NCBI RefSeq assembly: GCF_020184175.1 | Contig: NC_065530.1 | Span: 56,149,260-56,213,259, forward strand | Length of the DNA: 64,000 nt | Direction: 5' to 3' | From: Aphis gossypii | Lineage: Eukaryota; Arthropoda; Insecta; Hemiptera; Aphididae | Shown here: in pieces, positions 37,991 through 50,059 of the stretch | Position numbering within the stretch: position 1 is the first letter of the stretch | How the letters are laid out: every line of letters begins with the position of its first letter | Made by a program: the position numbers and the translations under genes | The notes under the pieces: generated by a model | The model's database searches: none | What the model saw: the letters and a program-made list of their open reading frames with translations, nothing else | What the model was told of the DNA's origin: nothing

Positions 37991-40900
37991 TATTTTATAT
38001 ATTATGTACACAGGTATCTATAATAACTAATTTATGTGCTTGATTACGCCTCACTGCATAATAATATAATTGTTATATTTTCAAAGCATGCTTATTATAA
38101 AGTATAGTAGATAGTTGAATATGTATCTATGCGTGGAATACAACAACCTAGAGTTTATTTTTTAAATTTTTTTTTTGTGGAATCCATAAAATCATCATAA
38201 AAACTTTAATATCGTTGTAATAGGTGTATAATACAGCGTACGGAACGAATAGTTAGCTATAATAGGATACAGGTTGAATTTTGATATGCATTTTAAAGGA
38301 TATATCACCATTAAAATAATGTGTTTACGCGTCTATATTATAATATAGTATATTGCACATATACATGTATAATATCTAATGTACCGATATTTACATTTTT
38401 TCCACTGTACGTACATATTATGCCTATTAGATTAATATCTGATTTGAAATCACGTTCTTGGAAAACCAGGTGGTCATTTATACTGTTTGGGAAGATTTCA
38501 ATTCGAAATTTTGATATGCGATGCACTTATAATATAATACCACGTAAGTGGTTTGAACCGCGACGCGATTAGCAGTAGATGTATATCATTATACAATATT
38601 ATACATTATTACACTAAATCGAATCGTTTTAGGCTGGTTGGTTAGAAAACAGAGCTATGTGTGTACCTATCTATACCTACTGCCTATTCGGGTGTTAGAG
38701 TTATAATATAATACCTATGTCGTTCGATATAAGTAACTAATATAACACGTTGAACGATCATAACAATTTAACGTTATACAACAGCAATATAAAACCGTAT
38801 TAAGAATATTTATAATATATTGAAGTTAAGCGTGTAGCTGTAATAATATTATATAATACACTGCACATGCCCAAAAAAAAGAAAACCACCTGTGTAAGTT
38901 CTGCAGGTCACCGTGTGTGTTAATTTCTACACGTTTTCTATATAAATACTCGCATAAATAGGTACTTACAATTATAATATATAACTGTTTTTGTAAGTAG
39001 GGCATATCATTTTTATGCAAACTTTAATTTAAAAATAAAAACTTAAACGACAATACAAATAATTTTTGATAATGGCTAATAAGATAATATCTATTCTTCA
39101 TCTTCAATAATCTAATGTTATTATTATAAATAATTTTATATTTTGATATGGTTAAATTTCCGATGTATTAGAATACAACGGTAAAAAATAAGCCGTTTAT
39201 ATTTTATTGCAATTTATATTATAATTCATCTATGTGGTTGCTTGTCAAATCAGATGTCAGTAATGTGATTAAAATAAGATATTTAAATTAAACGTATGAG
39301 TGATATATTGACGTACTAGATGGGTTGTTCATGTGCAGATAATGTATAGGACTATAAATACCTTACTTCATACCAAAATCTTTTATATATACCTAAGCTA
39401 TATTAATATAATCATATATTATAATTGTTATATAATTCTTTCCATTCAACTTTTAATAATATAATGTTTATGTACTATTGTGCTAGTATAGTACTTCTAC
39501 TGTTTTACAGAGTGTAATAGAAAGATCTGACAAATATAATGAATTATGTTATGATTTCGTTCTTATTAATTTTTCTGAGAAAATTGTTTTACAATTTTAT
39601 ACATTTTAATATTTATAGCTATTATTTTTTTTTTTTTAATTGTTGTAAACAAAATTTATTGCATAGTGTTCCAAGGTGTACCGAGAAAAAATCGAGTAGT
39701 GGGAAATTAAAATCGATAGAGAAATTAAAATAACATATAACAACCAAACAACTTATTATAAAAACAAATTATATACATGTTAATTAAACATCTATAATAA
39801 AAATTTAATTTCAAAAATTATATATTATTATTTTAAAGTCAATATATCAAACCTAATAATGAAAGCACAACACACTAACCAATAATAATTTTAATTTACT
39901 AATAGAAAATAAAATGAAATTGCAATGATTTATTTATTTTTATATTTTAATGTATTGAATATTAATACATTATATGTTATTATAATTTACATAAATATTA
40001 TACATTAATAATAATATTACATTGTGGATTTATTATTTATAGCTAAATAATAATTGTACCTAATTGTAAGACGAATATTAAGTGTAAGTAAAACAACATT
40101 TTGACGACAGACAATACATACTCTGGTTTACAAATTAAATATACTATAAATGTGTGCGATTATAGATTATTGCTAGGTATTTGGCACTGATACAAATTAC
40201 TAAATAAAATTATCATTATCTGATAATATTTTAAAGAAATTCCAACTTTTCACAATTTAAATATTAAAAATTAAAATTTGATAAATATCCAAAACATGTT
40301 GGGGTTGAGAGTGTTTGAATCTCCTATGAAGTATACCTCTGAAATATGTAAAACGTGCAACGGCTACGAATCACGTGCTATATACAGTCAATATTCAACC
40401 AATATAATAATATTATATAAATTATACGTTTGTACTTTTTTTTTTAAATTTCCGTATTGTATACATTATTCATAGACTATAGTTTATTGTAGCATAGGTA
40501 TATCAACATATTTTACAATTTTACACAATATGCACGTTTAAATATTATGTAAATAGGTACGTTTTCAAAGTTGACAATTATTGATCTATTGATAATTGAA
40601 TTCATACAAAAAAGCGATGAAATACAATTTTATAATGAAAATTCAAAAAAAAAAAAAAATTTTTTAAAAAATAATGTATTATACTATAATATTATGTTAA
40701 ACATTAAAAATTAATTTAATAAATGATTGTACCTATGTGTATTGTGTATTCATAAGACGAATTAAGCACATGTTATGGATCGCCCAGTACGCGTACGTCA
40801 ACACGTTATTTATAAAATACTATAAAGGTACGCATATTATACTATCCTATACACTACATATACAATCATTGATGTGTTACTAAAAATATTCACGCAGTTA

Positions 40901-41090
40901 CCTATGGGACAATAATTTAAATCTTATTTTCTTATCATAAGTAATAATAATAATAATAATATTATAATGTTTATTTTTCCATTTACAAATTAGATTTATA
41001 TATAAATTATATATACAAGGTTAGATGGATCACTCCCAAAGTCAAACAAAAATTTTTTTCGTTTTGCTCGAAATAATTATTTTCTTGCAG
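37990..41090. other. AT-rich DNA without supported genes
   Basis: Continuous AT-rich sequence with poly-A/T runs. The frames at 38321-38572, 39539-39733 and 40278-40475 have AT-driven composition and no recognisable product. Confidence 0.45.
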
Positions 41091-41148
41091 TTTTTATCAT
41101 GACAACTGAGTATCAAATATTGGATACAGAAACTGCATTAAACTGCAG
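41091..41148 (+). other. candidate 58-bp microexon-like segment
   Basis: TTTTCTTGCAG ends at 41090 (good acceptor) and TGCAG|GTGTTA follows 41148 (acceptable donor). One frame is open across the segment and includes an ATG at 41099: FIMTTEYQILDTETALNC, with entry and exit both leaving two-base codon parts. The frame also runs on for ten codons if unspliced. The residue mix is coding-like. No family can be named from 18 residues. It may be real or an accident of two consensus-like borders. Confidence 0.22.
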
Positions 41149-42423
41149 GTGTTACATAATACTTTTGTGGATTATTAATTGAACCTAGTACATACTTTAT
41201 TTAATAAACATCATTAACAACGTAAAAAAAGAAGTCACAAGTAGTCATTGATGACAATTTCTATTTTTGGAAGCTTGAATTCAGAAAAGGCACATCAAAT
41301 TGAATATACCCATTATCGGTATAATAATAGATAGATAAAAGGTCTGGTTTTCAAAATAATTTTGTGTTTATCACCTGCTATCAATCGATATCATAATAAT
41401 TATATAATATTTTGCTTTTGTCATTTTGATATTTTTATTGGGATATGAATATATGATGAACCTCACATAATCTTATTATAATAATTATCTTATCTATTTA
41501 TACAAAATTTATCGAGAATAAGCAGCGGTTCACGCACCATGCCATGGTCACGATGGCAGGATGTGTCGCTTAGAGATGCATAGTATTAGCATATTTTCTC
41601 GTTAGACAGAGTATAAGGTATAGGCTAAAAAAAAAATTTGAAAAATGAATGCACGCCATTATAGGTATATTCATAGGTACTTATAGCTAATAAATGTGTA
41701 CACTTTGAGTCTTGAGAACACAAATCGACGTTATTATAGGCTTTATTATATATAAAAAAATAGTACATAAACAATTAAGTATGCTTAGTACTATATAACA
41801 ATATGTACATATTAACCCTATGCCACGCCAACAGATCGCAATGCAATGCACCGCAATCATATCGTTGATGTGTCACACGCGTCACGCGTGCCAAGTCCCT
41901 CAAGAATTATGTATGTTATGTGGTGCACCGATTTATTTACTATTTTAGTGGTTATTTTTATCACGTACATACGTCATATCATCGGTACATAAAATAACAA
42001 TAATATTATATAGAACCTCTACCTGTAAATCGATGCGATAAGATACGCGTGAAAATACCTATCTATTTCAAACGTGAATAGACTTATTTTATACACTCAA
42101 CGCGATGATAATATTATTATTATACCTACACGGATAATACGACATGATATTGTGTACAGTCGAGTTGCTCAACAGCAAGTACTATTGTTATATAATAATA
42201 CAACAACGCAATTTGAACACATGGACCTAACAATAATATATAATAATAAACCCAAAATGGTATTCGAAAATAGTGTTACGACACACGAGGTTTTTGTACT
42301 GTGTGGGGTACGTATAGGAGTTTATTTGGATTGTTTTCGGTTACGTTTAGGTTGTGCGGGTCCGTCGTAATTTACCTGCGTTTTTCACGTTTTATACGAT
42401 TTACAACTGTAGTTTTAAGGATT
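41149..42423. other. mixed AT-rich DNA
   Basis: GC-balanced patches at about 41520-41580 and 41820-41930 hold no open frame worth calling. No RNA gene is seen. Confidence 0.4.
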
Positions 42424-42564
42424 ATGGGGTATATGGGTACGAAGAACAAAGTGAAAAGAGACTACGATATGAAGGTCGTTCGACGGGGCGTCACACTCGT
42501 CAAGCGTCGTGCTGCAGTCAATGCTTTCGAATTTATTGACATCAATGACCGTTTTATTTTTTAG
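42424..42564 (+). CDS. candidate 46-residue basic ORF, unknown family
   Basis: ATG at 42424 to TAG 42562-42564. The product starts MGYMGTKNKVKRDYDMKVVR, is lysine/arginine-rich in the first two thirds and ends acidic/aromatic (FEFIDINDRFIF). The frame is also open upstream to about 42301 without an ATG. Composition is coding-like and unlike the AT-rich flanks. No signal peptide, membrane segment or domain is seen. It may be a small gene, an exon of a larger gene or chance. Confidence 0.25.
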   Translation: MGYMGTKNKVKRDYDMKVVRRGVTLVKRRAAVNAFEFIDINDRFIF

Positions 42565-42632
42565 ATTCCTCGACAACCGTATGTCACATACGTACACATT
42601 ACACATGCACACGTACACTCTCACACTTACAG

Positions 42633-42718
42633 TGCATCAATGTCTGTCCAATTTGAAACGCGGTAGTTTTTACTGTGAATTCGATTTCTGGGAAATCTGC
42701 ACAAATAAGTCCTATTGA
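42633..42718 (+). other. candidate terminal exon after an acceptor-like tract
   Basis: A pyrimidine/CA-rich run ending CTTACAG at 42632 is followed by a frame (HQCLSNLKRGSFYCEFDFWE...) that ends at TGA 42716-42718. It lies 70 bp past the 42424 ORF in the same transcriptional orientation. The two could be pieces of one transcript, but no donor consensus joins them cleanly. Confidence 0.18.
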
Positions 42719-45100
42719 TAATTATTTATTTAGTAGGTTCATTATAATATAAATATATTATACTCTTTGGGTATACACATTTTAGGTGAACATAATATTA
42801 CCTATTATTACATGTACGTATTATTTATACATTTTTCCACACAAGACGTTATGAATTCAGTCAATTATTTTTTCACACATACGATGCACATTTATAAATA
42901 TTTTATGCATATAGCTATTTATTCCTGATGTTTGTATACACATTATATATATAGGTACATTCTATGGTCAAACCGTAAACGTATTTAATAACTAGAAAAA
43001 ACTCTACTTCTTAATTGAATAAATATACATTTATAGAACATGAGTATATAATATTATTTTTTCCTGCATGGAAACTGTCGATTATTTTTTTAAAAGCTAA
43101 TAACAGTCCTACAGGACTATATTGTCATATACATTTGTTCCTATAAATTATCTTATTATAAGAATCACTATAATATATAATAAATATGAGAAATGAGAAT
43201 TAATATGAGGATATGATAAGTATTTTGTGTGAGTATACTGTGTAAATGGCATACAGTATTTATCTCAGCAATATTTTATTACTAATGTATTATGTCTGGG
43301 TGTTGAACCTAACAGTAAAATAACTTCAATAATTTCTAACTGAAAATTTACCTATGTATATATATATATTATAATGATCTATTATAACAGTAAATAATAT
43401 AAATGTCACATTTCTTCAAATTTAACTCTAAGTATTTTATACTTTAATCTTATTTTGTATTGTCAGTCAATGACTGTGTGCCAGAATGTTGTTTGGACGT
43501 CGGACCGAAATGGGCCGAACCGTTTTTGTTTAATTAAACAATTAATTATGAATAAACTTTCATAAGTGTTACGTAAATCAGAACTATTAATAATTGTCTT
43601 ATTTTACACATGCGTATTCTTCGTCATCCACATATCCCATAGTCACCTTATTCTGACTTAAAGAAAAATATTATGAGCTAAATGAGCAGCTTAGCTAATT
43701 GAAGTTTTAAACAAACTTTATAGACATTTTATAAGCAGACATTATATTATACAGTGATATTACCTGTACATCAAGTAGATAATATAACATAGATTTACAT
43801 GCATGTAAATATTGAAAATTTTTAAAGCCACTTTGACTGCTATATAAATAGATAGGTACTAATTAAATATTATAAATTATAATCATATTATTATGTCATT
43901 TATTATCAATTCAAAATATATCTTTTGGTTTTCATTATTTATAATGTGATATAATACAACGTTTTTGGGATAATTATAATATAGTTTCAATAAAAACATT
44001 ATAAAAATTGTATTTTTAATGTCTGTATAGTACTATAGTGTATAATATTGTGCTTAAAATTATTAAAATGCTCAAAAATATTTAAAAATAAATCTTTTAA
44101 TATACATAAAGTTAGGTTAATATACATAACCTATACGTTCTATATTTATTATTGTATATATCTACGACCTACCTACCTATAACACTATAGTATAGTGATT
44201 ACTGATTTATATTAGATTAATTTATGTATATATAAATCTTAATACGTATAATGATGATATGAAATTAATAAATTGTAGTCATAATAATTAATTCGTTTAA
44301 TCTTTCACAATTATTGTTATCATTGGATTATACAGCTTTTAAACATTATTCAAGTAAACTGCATTATACCTATATATATATATTAAAAATTTAACCTCGA
44401 AAAATTGGTCTATAAAATTAAGCATATGATGTAATACCTATGTATATTAAATAAGTTCGTATCTACATTTTTATAAATAAATATGTATTTTTTACGCATT
44501 GTTTCTAATATTATAATATATTAATGGACATATAATATATATATATTATATTATAGTAACTAGGTACATGCTTAGTATATTTATAAGGACATTTTTTTTA
44601 GAGTTTTATTTATATTTATGTACTATATATAATCTTTTTAGTATATATAATATATCTATATAAAATCTTATATAAAATTATTATTATATATTATTGTTTA
44701 TGTAAACAGTTGTAAATATTTTTTTAGGAAGGCGTTTAATATTGTTATTGTGAAAGATACCTATACTATATAGGTATATAGGTACAGTTTTATAATAGTT
44801 TTTTAATAAAATATTTTATAAGAAGTTTGGTAAGATTTAACGATTCGCAATAAACTATTTGTAGAATACTATGATATGATGACCTTTACATTTTCGTGTA
44901 CATATAAAAAAAAGACCATTTTAAAAATAAAATTACACGCCCTGCAAGACTAGTCACATAAAAATAATATCTCTGGCGTATATCTCGTGTGCGACGAGAA
45001 TATTTGCGATTACAATCGATTTAAAAACAGATTTTTTTTTATCGACACACATTTTCGCAGTTGTTTTGTCAACGTTTGCAATGTATATATTTCAATTGGC
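42719..45100. other. AT-rich DNA without supported genes
   Basis: Uniformly AT-rich with long TA tracts. A GC-balanced patch at about 43450-43530 holds no frame. No feature is supported. Confidence 0.5.
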
Positions 45101-45255
45101 CCCCAAACAATGTCGTCCGCGCGTTTATACGCACGCACGCACACGCGTTTATTATAATATATATAGATATATATAAACCGTATACGCATTATATACACTG
45201 CTGCAGCAGCTAACAGTCCGCGCGCGCGTTATTCTATTTATTGCCGCCGTCGGAA

Positions 45256-45271
45256 GCGCGCGCGCGCGCGC
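45256..45271. repeat. (GC)n dinucleotide run
   Basis: About eight GC units, capable of Z-DNA formation, at the upstream side of the promoter island. Confidence 0.85.
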
Positions 45272-46077
45272 TCGTGAGAGAGACAGAGAACTGGACAAAA
45301 TTTACGAGTTTGAGTTTTCTCGAAGCCCTTTAATTCACACACACACTCACACACATGCCGCACGGCGCGAGCTATAAATCGTTTTGGCGCATTTCTGTGT
45401 GTATATAATACATATATATATAAAGAAAACGGATTGATATATACTGCCGCTTCTGCTGCAGCTCATAGGCAGTGTTCGAACCCGTCGGCGTGTTTACGTT
45501 TGTGAACGTCTCGTACGTATAGACGGCCCATAGATAACTCGAGAAAACACTGTTTTTCCGCGCTGAATTACAAAAATTCAAAAGCCTAAATAATAACATT
45601 AGGACATTAATATCAAACTGCTGCAGTCTTATTCGCGACCAAAGGGGTGCCGCGATCATAACGGTTATAGACATCGTGGTCGAAACCGCTAAAAATTAAA
45701 AATCGTATAAATCGAATATTAACAATTTTAACTATATTTTTATCGTATAATTTATTGGCATGTCTCGAGCAGCGTGCAGCAGCAACGACGCGCGTACGAA
45801 AGATTTCCGCGCGGTACAGCAGCGTCGTTTGACGCTGACGCGGAGGAAAACCGGCGGCTGCCGTCCGAAAAAGTGATCCGGAGCGGTACTGGCTCCGGTC
45901 GGTGGCGGGCGGGGATGAGTTATGTGCCCGTACCCCGGAGTAGGCGTCACCGAATGCCGCCCAGACCACGCCCGAGCCGCCCGTGACGTCACCGTCGGGT
46001 CTGATCGGCAACTATCGGGGCCGCGCGCGCCGACCGGCGTTACCGCCGTCGTCGTCGGTCCGCGTTGTTGACACCCG

Positions 46078-46086
46078 TCAGTCAGT
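46078..46086 (+). promoter_or_regulatory. tandem TCAGT initiator-like sites
   Basis: Two overlapping matches to the arthropod Inr core (TCAGT) sit in the CpG-rich island. The match is short, so placement of the TSS here is an inference. Confidence 0.3.
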
Positions 46087-46087
46087 G

Positions 46088-46204
46088 ATGGCCGTGTCCG
46101 CGTCCGTGGTCTTTGTGCTTTTCAAGGGTTCCGTCGCCACTAACGCCGCCGCCGCCGCCGACGCCGCCTCCGATACACACTGCGTCGCTGTTGTTGTCGG
46201 TTGA
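46088..46204 (+). other. upstream ORF 1 (38 codons) in the leader
   Basis: ATG immediately behind the TCAGT sites, stop TGA 46202-46204. The product begins MAVSASVVFVLFKGSVATNA and continues with a poly-Ala stretch from the GCC repeat. It is low complexity. If transcribed, it would act as a uORF rather than a selected peptide. Confidence 0.25.
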
Positions 46205-46482
46205 CGATTTTTATTGTTTTGTCAGTCTACTCGTCTGTGTAATATATTATACACGTTTCGCGAACGCGATCGCAATTTTTATAATAACGTACCCGCAGCT
46301 ATTACTGTTTTTTGTTGTAATTTATTGTTTATCATTATTCGTATCGTTTCGTATATAATATCATAATATTATTAAAGTGTTTATTTTTCGAGACTGTTAA
46401 CGCGTCTGTCTATGTTATAATATTGTTACCGGTACGTCGTCACGAATTAATTATATTTTGTAAGTTTTTCGCGAAACGAGTC

Positions 46483-46512
46483 ATGTCTGACGACGATCAG
46501 TGCTGTTCGTAA
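46483..46512 (+). other. upstream ORF 2 (MSDDDQCCS)
   Basis: ATG at 46483 with G at -3, nine codons, stop TAA 46510-46512, 120 bp before the main start. It could reduce or regulate initiation at 46632. Confidence 0.35.
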
Positions 46513-46631
46513 TTATTACACGCGAATTTCCGTCGTCCACGCGTACTCCACGTTCCATCGTGTCTTGTCAGGAGGAAGTACCTCGCACGTTGCAGAAGCC
46601 AACGCTCCAGAGTAACCGCACCATCAAGATC

Positions 46632-46671
46632 ATGACCAGAAGGAAGCAACACTGCCCCAAAAGAATGAAAT
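46632..46671 (+). CDS. first coding exon of a NuRD-motif zinc-finger regulator (5' end only)
   Basis: ATG at 46632 (context AGATCATGA, A at -3) gives MTRRKQHCPKRMK. The exon ends with T, the first base of codon 14, directly before the donor GTGAGT at 46672-46677. The frame is open upstream only to a TGA at 46488-46490 and has no earlier ATG, so this start is the natural choice. The M-x-RRKQ-x-x-P-[KR] pattern at the extreme N terminus matches the known RBBP4/NuRD-binding motif of FOG/u-shaped, teashirt, spalt (SALL), BCL11, ZNF423/521, ZNF827 and, slightly internal, ZEB/zfh1. In these nuclear transcription factors it recruits the NuRD/Mi-2 corepressor. FOG aligns best (RRKQ, P, K13, with conservative S/T and I/M). 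Teashirt-type genes, as I recall, also put about 13 codons plus one base in exon 1. The exact ortholog cannot be fixed from 13 residues. No zinc finger is seen downstream in this window, so exon 2 lies beyond 64 kb. Confidence 0.7.
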
Positions 46672-47549
46672 GTGAGTACTTTCATAATTATTATTTTTTA
46701 CGTGGGTGATTTATTTTTATATTAAAGTTGTCGTTGTCTCCTCGTGATTTTATGCAAAAGCTCGTAAATTATATAGGTAGTATAGGTAGTTAAACCTGAG
46801 CCAAAAACAGCTTAAATAGTATGTCACGTAATTGAGTATATTATTTTAAAGTTATTGTTTAAATATTAAAAAAAATGCCCTATGTAAAAAATAGCAAAGA
46901 ACTTACCTTCGTAGGGAGTATAAAATATAACTTTTGTATTGAAATAAATAATCAATTTACGATAGGGTGCATATGATTTTTGTTATAAAATCACAATTTT
47001 TGTAACGTCCTTCTCAGAAAAAACTTAAGTCTTTCATATCACGTGTGTGATCGTAAAATGTATATATAGGTAAGATCCTTGCAGCCATTGTTCGCAATAT
47101 TGTTCGTTTATTATACCCGCACATAATTTATGATTACGAGATAGGGGATTATTCGTCAAAGGCCGCCGCTCCGCTACAATATAAGGACACCCACTGTTTG
47201 TCTAAATGTAGGTGTATTTAGATAAAGCCGCGATTTTTTTTTCGTGTGATCCGTAGTATTTGAATAATGTTATGTAGCTGTTTCTCGTTGTTTATGATCT
47301 CTGGACGCTAAAACATCTAGGCGCTTTATTTTTCGGACGATAACGCGAATCGGTTCTTATTCCAATACCATACCACCCGGTGCACTATTTATATAGATAT
47401 TCTCGCGGCTTCGTTGGGGTTTTAAGGGTGATACTATATGATGTATAGTGTAATATATATTACAGGAAAACTATATAATAGTATAAAAAGGCATCGTAAA
47501 TTTCGGGCACAGGTTGCTGTACACACACTCATACAAATAAATATTGTAC

Positions 47550-48150
47550 ATATTAATATAGGTATAGATACACGCAATGACTTGCAGGGATCGTGGCGGC
47601 GGCGGCATCGTCATGTTATTAATGATGACCGCGACCACGTTTAACACTTTTTCCCCGTAAACACGCACGTTTTTCGGCGCCTTCTTTTGATCTCTTATTT
47701 TTGTCCCCTCCCCAGGGTGACAAATATAAAATGCGTTCTTCTTCGTGACTTCAACCGTACAATAATCGTTATACAACAACACACATTTGCCGATATATCC
47801 ATATTTTATTACATATATATATTTCAGTGTTCGTACGTATAATACGGGTAGTATATTATGGTGTATGTATTATATATTTTCATGTATGCGATTTCGTTGT
47901 GGGACCTGTTGATGGGTGAGCCGGTGTTTTGCAGCCGGCAGCGTGTTTCGGCGGGTCGGCCGTCAGCTATACCGCGGGGGAAGACTGCCGTGCAGGCGGC
48001 AGCAACAGAGCGGCGTCGCGGATAGAGCAGGGGGCGCGCGAGGGGCGAAACGCCGCCACCGCTGCCGCTTTCGACGCTGCGTGTGCGGCTAGCCGGGGGT
48101 AAAGCGCATCTCTCTCCTTGTCACTGATAAATGAAACGGGCACGCCACCG
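47550..48150. promoter_or_regulatory. GC/CpG-rich island inside the probable intron
   Basis: CpG-rich segments at about 47580-47700 and 47925-48110 lie 1-1.5 kb downstream of the first exon, a common position for intronic regulatory elements. An acceptor-like TTTTGCAG occurs near 47933, but the sequence behind it does not stay open in a coding-like way. The minus frame at 47967-48185 is Ala/Arg-rich and probably artefactual. Confidence 0.3.
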
Positions 48151-49674
48151 TACATATATATATATACAGAATACGTATACAACACTCTCGTACATGTATA
48201 TATATATTATATATATAATGCACGTATATAAACACGATGAAGCTTGATTATTGCTCCTTTCCGGGTGCCTAAATCAACAAGTGCGCGTGTAACTTGTATA
48301 TATAATATATATAGATGTTTCGCTTATTTTTTGGTTCGATTCATATTTACATACGTGTACGCGGGAAAGAGGGTTTTTTTTTTTACACTTTTTGACGCTG
48401 GAGAATAAGATCGGGTGCGGCGAGAATGTAACACGAAATTTTGCTGAAGGCCAAAGTCGAAAAGGGAAATAGAAGAGTAAGTAGGTAATAGCACGTTCAA
48501 AAAAATGTACTCGAAAAAAGTTTGTGTGTGGGTGTGTACAGTGTTAGGCGGAGAAGTGGACATGAAACACGTGTACCATTTATCAGTCATTTGACGTTAT
48601 TGTCATCCTCGATGTCACACTTCTCTTAGCTATATCTGAGCATACGTATGTGGCTATACAATAGGTGTAATATTGTATGCCAAAAAACTGAGCATCAAAC
48701 ATTGGCTCTGCGAATATGTTCGAAACCATGAAAGTTTATTTGAATGTTGTCGCGCTCACGTTCACGCATGACGCGATCTTCGCGTGTATACAATTCGTAA
48801 ACATTACTAAAGCACACCCTGCATGTGGTTTTTCCTATCTATTAATCTATTTTATGAAATTTTAAGTACATAATATGATATTGAGTATGCTTGTATATAT
48901 AAATGATGTAGGTCACCTCGTGGATGTTTTTCCGGAAATTATTGGTTTTTGAAATAATATAATTAATCGTTAGTGCGTATAAAATTAGAAAATCTGTTAT
49001 GAAATGTCACAGTCCGATGTCGGCGGTCCGTGTGTGTTATAATCTGGTCATTTTTAATTTTTCGTCGTTTCGAGTGCGATTTTTTTTTTTTTTGTTCTAT
49101 TATACATCCCAATAAAATATTAGTGTCCGTCGTTGTGACGACTTGCCACGGAAATTACATCATTTCACGTTACATTTATATTTAATCTCGAGCGTGTAGA
49201 TAGGTTATTGGACGTATCCCAAAATTGTTTTAATCGTTCGAAATAAAGAAAACGTTACATACAGAAATGCATAAAAATATATGGTCTGCGCATAGACCAA
49301 AATTGTAGTTACTCTAATAGAACAATTTATAGGTTAGTTGGTTAGTGCATGATATGGGCTCAGAAATCGTTTCGTAAATCGTGAATATTTCCTTTCAACC
49401 ATAATATATTATGCGTAGTTTTAAAATGTCGTTATATAGGTAATATTAAAATAATAAAATAGCAATAATATAGTTAATAGTGTAGCTATACAACTATATA
49501 AATGGTGAATATCTTTCAACGTAGAAGTTATTTGATTAGTATTCAATTTTTAATTTATGTTAGTTGGTACGTTTCAATGTACAAGTATTAGTCGTAAATA
49601 AGTAAAATCCGTAAATAAACGTAAACAATCGTGGTTTGAACGCAATTGTGCCTGTATAGATTGACTTAATGTAG

Positions 49675-49830
49675 ATGGCGCGTTTCTGTATTCAAATTGT
49701 TTATGGCCTACAATTTCTCTTTTATTATTACCTGCCCACCCTTGGAATGGTTTGCTGCACCTGTCTGTCGCTTATTATCAATTCTATGTTAACAGTTTAC
49801 ATTGTCGGGGCTGTAATTATACACTTATAG
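49675..49830 (+). CDS. candidate 51-residue hydrophobic ORF, unknown
   Basis: ATG at 49675 to TAG 49828-49830. The product begins MARFCIQIVYGLQFLFYYYL and is hydrophobic through most of its length, enough for one or two membrane segments. The surrounding 200 bp (about 49600-49810) is higher complexity than the flanking AT-rich DNA. It has no recognised family, and T-rich DNA readily yields hydrophobic frames, so this is weak. Confidence 0.15.
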   Translation: MARFCIQIVYGLQFLFYYYLPTLGMVCCTCLSLIINSMLTVYIVGAVIIHL

Positions 49831-50040
49831 TACATATTATATTATATTAACATATATATATATATTGTGTTAAATTGGAAATTTAATTTGGTTTCATTAT
49901 TATATCCACGATTAATAATCATTATAAATTATTTAATTGAGCCTTCATAAACTGAAAATATTTTATATAAACATATTATATTAATAATTATTAGTTACCG
50001 TTCATAATATGAAATATCATGATAAAGCAAACTTCACATA

Positions 50041-50059
50041 CACACACACACACACACAC
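50041..50059. repeat. (CA)n microsatellite
   Basis: Nine to ten CA units. Confidence 0.9.

Larger units (their letters stand above)
45100..46631 (+). promoter_or_regulatory. GC/CpG-rich promoter and 5' leader of the 46632 exon
   Basis: Composition shifts sharply to GC- and CpG-rich at about 45.1 kb and relaxes after about 46.2 kb. A (GC)n run lies at 45256-45271 followed by GAGAGAGACAGAGA. TCAGT, the arthropod initiator core, occurs twice at 46078-46082 and 46082-46086, a plausible transcription start about 550 bp before the ATG. A (GCC)n run lies at 46144-46168. Two upstream ORFs precede the main start (46088-46204 and 46483-46512). The strand is set by the downstream exon. The large overlapping frames here, including the 132-codon minus frame at 45613-46011, look like compositional artefacts. 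The exact TSS and any leader splicing are not determined. Confidence 0.5.

Noticed and set aside
45613..46011. 132-codon minus frame in the promoter island
   Set aside because: CpG-rich DNA opens frames on both strands here; the product is low-complexity and lies in the likely promoter of the + strand gene.
48332..48343. tRNA B-box-like GGTTCGATTC
   Set aside because: No A box or foldable acceptor and anticodon stems at the right distance.
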